Shown: positions 60,256-64,000 of the stretch, piece after piece
Layout: every line of letters starts with the position of its first letter
Numbering within the stretch: position 1 is the stretch's first letter
Origin: MPNP01 sp026710155
GTDB lineage: Bacteria; Pseudomonadota; Alphaproteobacteria; Rhodobacterales; Rhodobacteraceae
Direction of reading: 5' to 3'
Assembly: GCA_965200885.1 (NCBI GenBank)
Contig: OZ241737.1
Span: forward strand, 868,001 to 932,000
Length of the DNA stretch: 64,000 nucleotides
The notes under the pieces: generated by a model
Database searches by the model: none
What the model saw: the letters and a program-made list of their open reading frames with translations, nothing else
What the model was told of the DNA's origin: nothing
Position numbers and translations under genes: made by a program

Positions 60256-61767
60256 ATGAAAAAACAGGTCGCCTTGTGCATCCTTGATGGTTGGGGGTTG
60301 AGATCAGAGGTTGAAGGAAATGCCGTGGCCCTGGCCAAAACGCCAAATTTTGATCGTCTGATGACCAACTGTCCAAATTCCAAACTGACAACACACGGTG
60401 AAGCGGTCGGATTGCCAACGGGAAGCATTGGCAATTCCGAGGTTGGTCATCTTCATATTGGCGCAGGTCGTGTCATACCAATGGAGGTTCAGAGAATCAA
60501 TCAAGCCATCAAGACAGGAGAGTTCGGGTTGATGGAACCCTTGGTCAATCTTGCCAGGAACACAGGTAATACGGTACATGTCGTCGGGATTGTATCAGAT
60601 GTTGGGGTACATGGATTGAACCGCCATCTGGTTTCTTCGGTCAAATCACTTGCTGCCAATGGTGTCAAGGTCAAGGTTCACGCCATTACTGATGGCAGGG
60701 ATGCGCCGCCAGGCAATGCCGATCAGGATATCAAGTGTCTGATTGAGGGTATTGAGGGTTTGGCCGAACTTGCAACCATATCAGGGCGGTATTTTGCCAT
60801 GGACAGGGACCATCGCTGGGAAAGGATAAAGAAAGCCTGGGATGCCATTATGATGGGTCAGGGATTGCGTTCGCCTTTTGGCCGGAAATGTGTTGAAGAA
60901 TCCATTGCCAGAGGTGAGACGGATGAATTCATCCAGCCTACCTGCATAGGGAATTTTATGGGAATGAACGAGGGGGACGGGCTGTTTTTCGTCAACTTCC
61001 GTTCTGATCGTATGCGGGAATTGTCAGCTTCTTTGGCCGATCCGGATTTTGGGGAATTTGATGTCACAGATAGGCCTGCCATCTCCAAGGCAGTTTCAAT
61101 GGCCAATTATTTCACACCACCAAGGGATTGGATCGAACCCCTTTTCAAGAAAGCCGGGATCAACAATACGCTGGGAGAATGGGTGGCAAAGCATGACCTG
61201 ACCCAGATGAGAATTGCCGAGACCGAAAAGTTTCCCCACGTCACCTTCTTTTTGAATGGTGGCAAGGAAGCCATGGAGGAAGGAGAAAGCCGCTTTATGC
61301 CCAACAGTCCCAAGGTTGCAACCTATGATCTTGAACCGGCAATGTCTGTCAGGGAAGTTGTCGGGGGATTCAAGGAGGCGGTAAATACGGGTTTTGACCT
61401 GATCGTAGTGAATATTGCAAATCCTGACATGGTTGGGCACACGGGGAGTTTAGACGCTGCCATCAAGGCATGTGAAGCAACCGACGAGGCACTTGGGATT
61501 ATAACAGAGGAAATCCAGGCGGTTGGTGGTGAACTCATTGTAACTGCCGATCACGGAAATTGTGAAATGATGATCGACGAGGAAACCGGTGGAGTTCATA
61601 CGGCACATACGACAAATCCTGTTCCAGTCATTCTGGCATCACCCAAAAAATCACTCAGTTTGAGGGACGGTGGCAGTTTGATTGATCTCGCGCCAACCTT
61701 GCTTGATTTGCTGGGTTTGAACAAACCGGAACAAATGACAGGCAATACCTTGTTATGTGATGTTTAA
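60256..61767 (+). CDS. gpmI: 2,3-bisphosphoglycerate-independent phosphoglycerate mutase
   Basis: 503 residues, alkaline-phosphatase superfamily. LCILDGWGLR carries the first Mn-binding Asp, Ser61 in PTGSIGNSEVGHLHIGAGRV is the phosphorylated nucleophile, and ITDGRDAPPGNAD, NPDMVGHTG and TADHGNCE supply the other metal ligands. It interconverts 3- and 2-phosphoglycerate in glycolysis and gluconeogenesis. In alphaproteobacteria it commonly precedes the ctpA-type protease, as here. Confidence 0.95.
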   Translation: MKKQVALCILDGWGLRSEVEGNAVALAKTPNFDRLMTNCPNSKLTTHGEAVGLPTGSIGNSEVGHLHIGAGRVIPMEVQRINQAIKTGEFGLMEPLVNLARNTGNTVHVVGIVSDVGVHGLNRHLVSSVKSLAANGVKVKVHAITDGRDAPPGNADQDIKCLIEGIEGLAELATISGRYFAMDRDHRWERIKKAWDAIMMGQGLRSPFGRKCVEESIARGETDEFIQPTCIGNFMGMNEGDGLFFVNFRSDRMRELSASLADPDFGEFDVTDRPAISKAVSMANYFTPPRDWIEPLFKKAGINNTLGEWVAKHDLTQMRIAETEKFPHVTFFLNGGKEAMEEGESRFMPNSPKVATYDLEPAMSVREVVGGFKEAVNTGFDLIVVNIANPDMVGHTGSLDAAIKACEATDEALGIITEEIQAVGGELIVTADHGNCEMMIDEETGGVHTAHTTNPVPVILASPKKSLSLRDGGSLIDLAPTLLDLLGLNKPEQMTGNTLLCDV

Positions 61768-61901
61768 ACGGATTGATGTAACGAGTTGCGCGTGTTGTGG
61801 TAAATAATATTTTAATTGAACCTTGTGAAATGAGAATTATATTTTCCTGGAAACAAATAGACCTGAATTCTCACCTAGTTTTCCTTACAGTTAGGACGAT
61901 C

Positions 61902-63269
61902 ATGATCAGATTGCGATTACCCAAATTCCCTTTAATGGCTGGAATTTTCCTTGCTTTGATGTCTCTCCAACCAATGTGGGCAGAGTCAAATGATGAAGAG
62001 GAATTCAATATTTATGAGAATATTGGGCTTATTTCCGAAACGCTGAGCAGGATCGATAATTCCTATGTCGAAGAAGTGGATAAGTCGGAATTGATTCAGG
62101 CGGCGCTTGACGGCATGTTAAATTCTCTTGATCCTCATTCGGGTTATATCAGTCCAGAAGAAATGATGGAAATGGAGGAGAGGACCTCGGGGGAATTTGG
62201 AGGATTGGGAATACAGGTAACAACTGAAAGCGGTTATGTGAAGGTCATTTCTCCAATAGATGACACACCTGCCTTCGAGGCCGGTATCCAGGCAGGAGAT
62301 TATATCATAGAAATCGAAGGTGAGACCGTCTTGGAAATGGACTTGCAGGAAGCTGTTGACAGAATGAGGGGACCTCCCGGTGAGGATATAACCATCACAA
62401 TCCTTAGGGAGAATGTGGACAACCCATTCGAGGTTACAATTACCCGTGACATCATCCAGATTGAAGCCGCTGAGGTCAGGCGAATTGGAGATGTGATGAT
62501 TGCAAGGATCAAGACCTTTAGCCATCAGGTCATTCCAAATCTTGAAGAAGGTATTGAGGAAGTGGTTGCCGAATACGGAGATATTCATGATTTTGCAGGC
62601 ATGGTAATTGATTTACGTAACAACCCTGGCGGGCTGCTCCAAAGCGCCGTGGGCGTTACCGATCTTTTTCTTGATGAAGGCGATATTGTCTCAATCAGAA
62701 GTAGGGATGAACAGGCCGATACCTTCAAAGCCGGGGATTACCATGATGGTGATATTTCGCATGGCATTCCGATTGTTGTCCTCATCAACAGTGGATCGGC
62801 GTCGGCCTCGGAAATTGTCGCAGGTGCATTGCAGGACAATGAAAGGGCTGCGGTGATCGGCACTCAAAGTTTTGGCAAGGGTTCGGTTCAAACCCTGATT
62901 GACCTTGACAGCGAGAAGGGTGTGGACTTCTCAAGCGAAAGGAAGTTTGGCGGCTTGAGGATGACCACGGCAAAATATTACACCCCATCAGGAAAATCCA
63001 TACAGGGTAATGGCATAACCCCGGATATTTTGCTGGAATGGCAATATGTCGAGGTTGAAGAGGAAGAAGAAGATGCAAGGTATTTATTTTCGGAGGCCAA
63101 GTATGGTAACAGTCTTGAAAATGACGGCATTCCGATAGATGAGGAAGAACAGGAAGAAATGGCCAAGATTAATGAAGCCTTGGAAGAAGTGAGGAGGACA
63201 GATAACCAGCTAGGTTATGCGATTGACCTTATTCACGGCTTCAAGGCCTTGGGATCAGGAAGATTATAA
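61902..63269 (+). CDS. ctpA: Carboxy-terminal processing protease CtpA (S41 family)
   Basis: 455 residues from ATG 61902, where a signal peptide begins (MIRLRLPKFPLMAGIFLALM, cleavage near MWA-ES). Upstream in-frame codons back to 61797 do not look like secretory sequence. A PDZ domain spans about 95-180 (FGGLGIQVTTESGYVKVISP). The catalytic Ser lies in INSGSASASEIVAGA (297-311) and Lys326 in QSFGKGSVQ. It trims or degrades periplasmic proteins. The last residues are Glu-rich. It follows gpmI and precedes rppH on the same strand. Confidence 0.93.
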   Translation: MIRLRLPKFPLMAGIFLALMSLQPMWAESNDEEEFNIYENIGLISETLSRIDNSYVEEVDKSELIQAALDGMLNSLDPHSGYISPEEMMEMEERTSGEFGGLGIQVTTESGYVKVISPIDDTPAFEAGIQAGDYIIEIEGETVLEMDLQEAVDRMRGPPGEDITITILRENVDNPFEVTITRDIIQIEAAEVRRIGDVMIARIKTFSHQVIPNLEEGIEEVVAEYGDIHDFAGMVIDLRNNPGGLLQSAVGVTDLFLDEGDIVSIRSRDEQADTFKAGDYHDGDISHGIPIVVLINSGSASASEIVAGALQDNERAAVIGTQSFGKGSVQTLIDLDSEKGVDFSSERKFGGLRMTTAKYYTPSGKSIQGNGITPDILLEWQYVEVEEEEEDARYLFSEAKYGNSLENDGIPIDEEEQEEMAKINEALEEVRRTDNQLGYAIDLIHGFKALGSGRL

Positions 63270-63306
63270 GCTTCCGGCTCGACATGGCCACAGTTTGAGA
63301 GAAACC

Positions 63307-63798
63307 TTGAGCCTTGATGATGTAGCAGCAGACCTTCCCTATCGGAAATGTGTCGGTATTGTCTTGCTCAATTGCGACAATCTGGTATTTGCCGGTCAAC
63401 GCATTGATGGAATTGGTGATGCATGGCAAATGCCCCAAGGTGGTATAGACAAGGGGGAAGACAACCATTCGGCAGCGCTCAGGGAATTGGAGGAAGAGAC
63501 AGGAATTTCCTCCGATTTGGTTCAACTGGTTGCTGAAACCAAAGGCACCTACATGTATGATTTGCCCATCGAGATGATTCCGGTTATTTGGGGTGGAAAA
63601 TATCGGGGGCAGGAACAAAAATGGTTTCTATTTGATTTTATCGGCGATGACAGCCAAATCAACATCAACACACCCCATCCCGAGTTTTTGAATTGGCAAT
63701 GGATGAAAACGGGTCAACTGGTTCAAAAAATAGTACCATTCAAACGGTTGGTATATGAAAGCATTTTCAAAGAGTTCCATGAGCACTTGAATTCTTGA
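63307..63798 (+). CDS. rppH: RNA pyrophosphohydrolase RppH (NudH)
   Basis: About 163 residues. LPYRKCVGIVLLNCDNLVFA is the typical beginning of RppH; the Nudix box is GGIDKGEDNHSAALRELEEE with TGI following. It removes pyrophosphate from mRNA 5' ends or hydrolyses dinucleoside polyphosphates. No ATG is available after the ctpA stop in frame; TTG 63307 gives a normal-length N-terminus (MSLDDVAADLPYRKC), while TTG 63295 and an ATG at 63217 inside ctpA are alternatives. Confidence 0.9.
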   Translation: MSLDDVAADLPYRKCVGIVLLNCDNLVFAGQRIDGIGDAWQMPQGGIDKGEDNHSAALRELEEETGISSDLVQLVAETKGTYMYDLPIEMIPVIWGGKYRGQEQKWFLFDFIGDDSQININTPHPEFLNWQWMKTGQLVQKIVPFKRLVYESIFKEFHEHLNS

Positions 63799-63851
63799 AA
63801 ACCTGATATCTCAACCAGCAATCAGAACAATTTCAAAATAGATTTAAAGAT

Positions 63852-64000
63852 TTGATTAAAACCGGCAGAAAAATCGATACCAAAACTTTCGGTCTGGATT
63901 TGGGTGTTAATTTTGTTCGTTTTCTGACGGGCAAGGAACATCTTCACTACGGAATTTGGGAAGAGGGTATTGAAATCTGTGCCGGCAACCTTTTGCAGGC
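63852..64000 (+). CDS. Probable class I methyltransferase, N-terminal part (cut by window edge)
   Basis: The frame from TTG 63852 reads IKTGRKIDTKTFGLDLGVNF, VRFLTGKEHLHYGIWEEGIE and ICAGNLLQA to the last base. The pattern LTGK.HLHYG.W..G resembles the beginning of cyclopropane-fatty-acid-synthase-like AdoMet methyltransferases, but the AdoMet loop lies beyond the window. The start codon is uncertain because no ATG or ribosome binding site is obvious; the frame is open from a TGA at about 63805. Confidence 0.5.
   Translation, partial: MIKTGRKIDTKTFGLDLGVNFVRFLTGKEHLHYGIWEEGIEICAGNLLQ

Noticed and set aside
1..64000. CRISPR arrays and rRNA genes
   Set aside because: No regularly spaced short repeats, no cas genes and no rRNA sequence were seen.

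Overview
The window looks like a chromosomal segment of a marine alphaproteobacterium with a fairly AT-rich genome. Three things point there. The gene order rpmH-rnpA-yidD-yidC-engB-argB and the pair petP-petR next to ilvE are typical of Alphaproteobacteria, particularly Rhodobacterales-like genomes. There is a complete aapJQMP general amino-acid importer. There is also a convincing DMSP lyase gene, dddP, with all six metal ligands. Many insertion sequences, IS-derived miniature repeats, broken genes and an ankyrin-repeat protein suggest relaxed selection or a host-associated life, but that is inference.

Layout. 1-9372: an SLC13 permease (cut by the window edge), a BMP-type ABC importer (ATPase, two permeases, binding protein), then a MetE-like methyltransferase, a GalB-like PIG-L hydratase with an in-frame TAG, a GalC/LigK-like aldolase and a type I extradiol dioxygenase. 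Together these look like an import and ring-cleavage unit. 9402-17809: metallophosphoesterase, tRNA-Arg(ACG), then an accessory island with a RhuM remnant, an IS630-derived MITE, a Uma2 protein, an MNT/HEPN toxin-antitoxin pair between two LysM-like fragments, a frameshifted IS630, a class I aldolase and a complete IS1595-type element carrying a deleted methyltransferase. 17810-26820: a 4Fe-4S protein, argB, engB, yidC, yidD, rnpA, rpmH, a VTT membrane protein, an orphan histidine kinase, DUF1643 and SixA. 26942-35125: aapPMQJ, an AEC transporter, S-formylglutathione hydrolase, an MltB-like transglycosylase and DUF1244.

35923-37762: an ISNCY-type element of visibly higher GC lies directly downstream of pheS, where pheT would normally be. 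37992-47258: pheS, rplT, rpmI, argG, dddP, a DUF3445 (haem-dependent N-demethylase-like) gene, a NUDIX gene, the CCA-adding enzyme and an MsbA-like exporter. 47300-51417: a second decayed island, bracketed by IS630-type ends, with a serine resolvase and res-like sites, a HEPN-like gene and a probable nucleotide-binding gene (each broken by one frameshift), DUF2188 and a headless SRAP gene. 51443-64000: ispA, an XseB-like paralogue, xseB, a histone-deacetylase-family protein, petR, petP, ilvE, an ankyrin protein, a PLP dehydratase, rsfS, rlmH, gpmI, ctpA, rppH and the start of one more gene.

A recurring oddity is that four well-recognised genes have no ATG, GTG or TTG where the protein should begin. 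Each instead has a strong Shine-Dalgarno sequence at good spacing from an ATT (ABC ATPase, resolvase) or a CTG (histidine kinase, RsfS). One-carbon and methyl-sulfur chemistry also recurs (MetE-like protein, FghA, DddP, DUF3445), which fits a marine heterotroph using DMSP and methylated compounds. No rRNA genes and no CRISPR array were seen.
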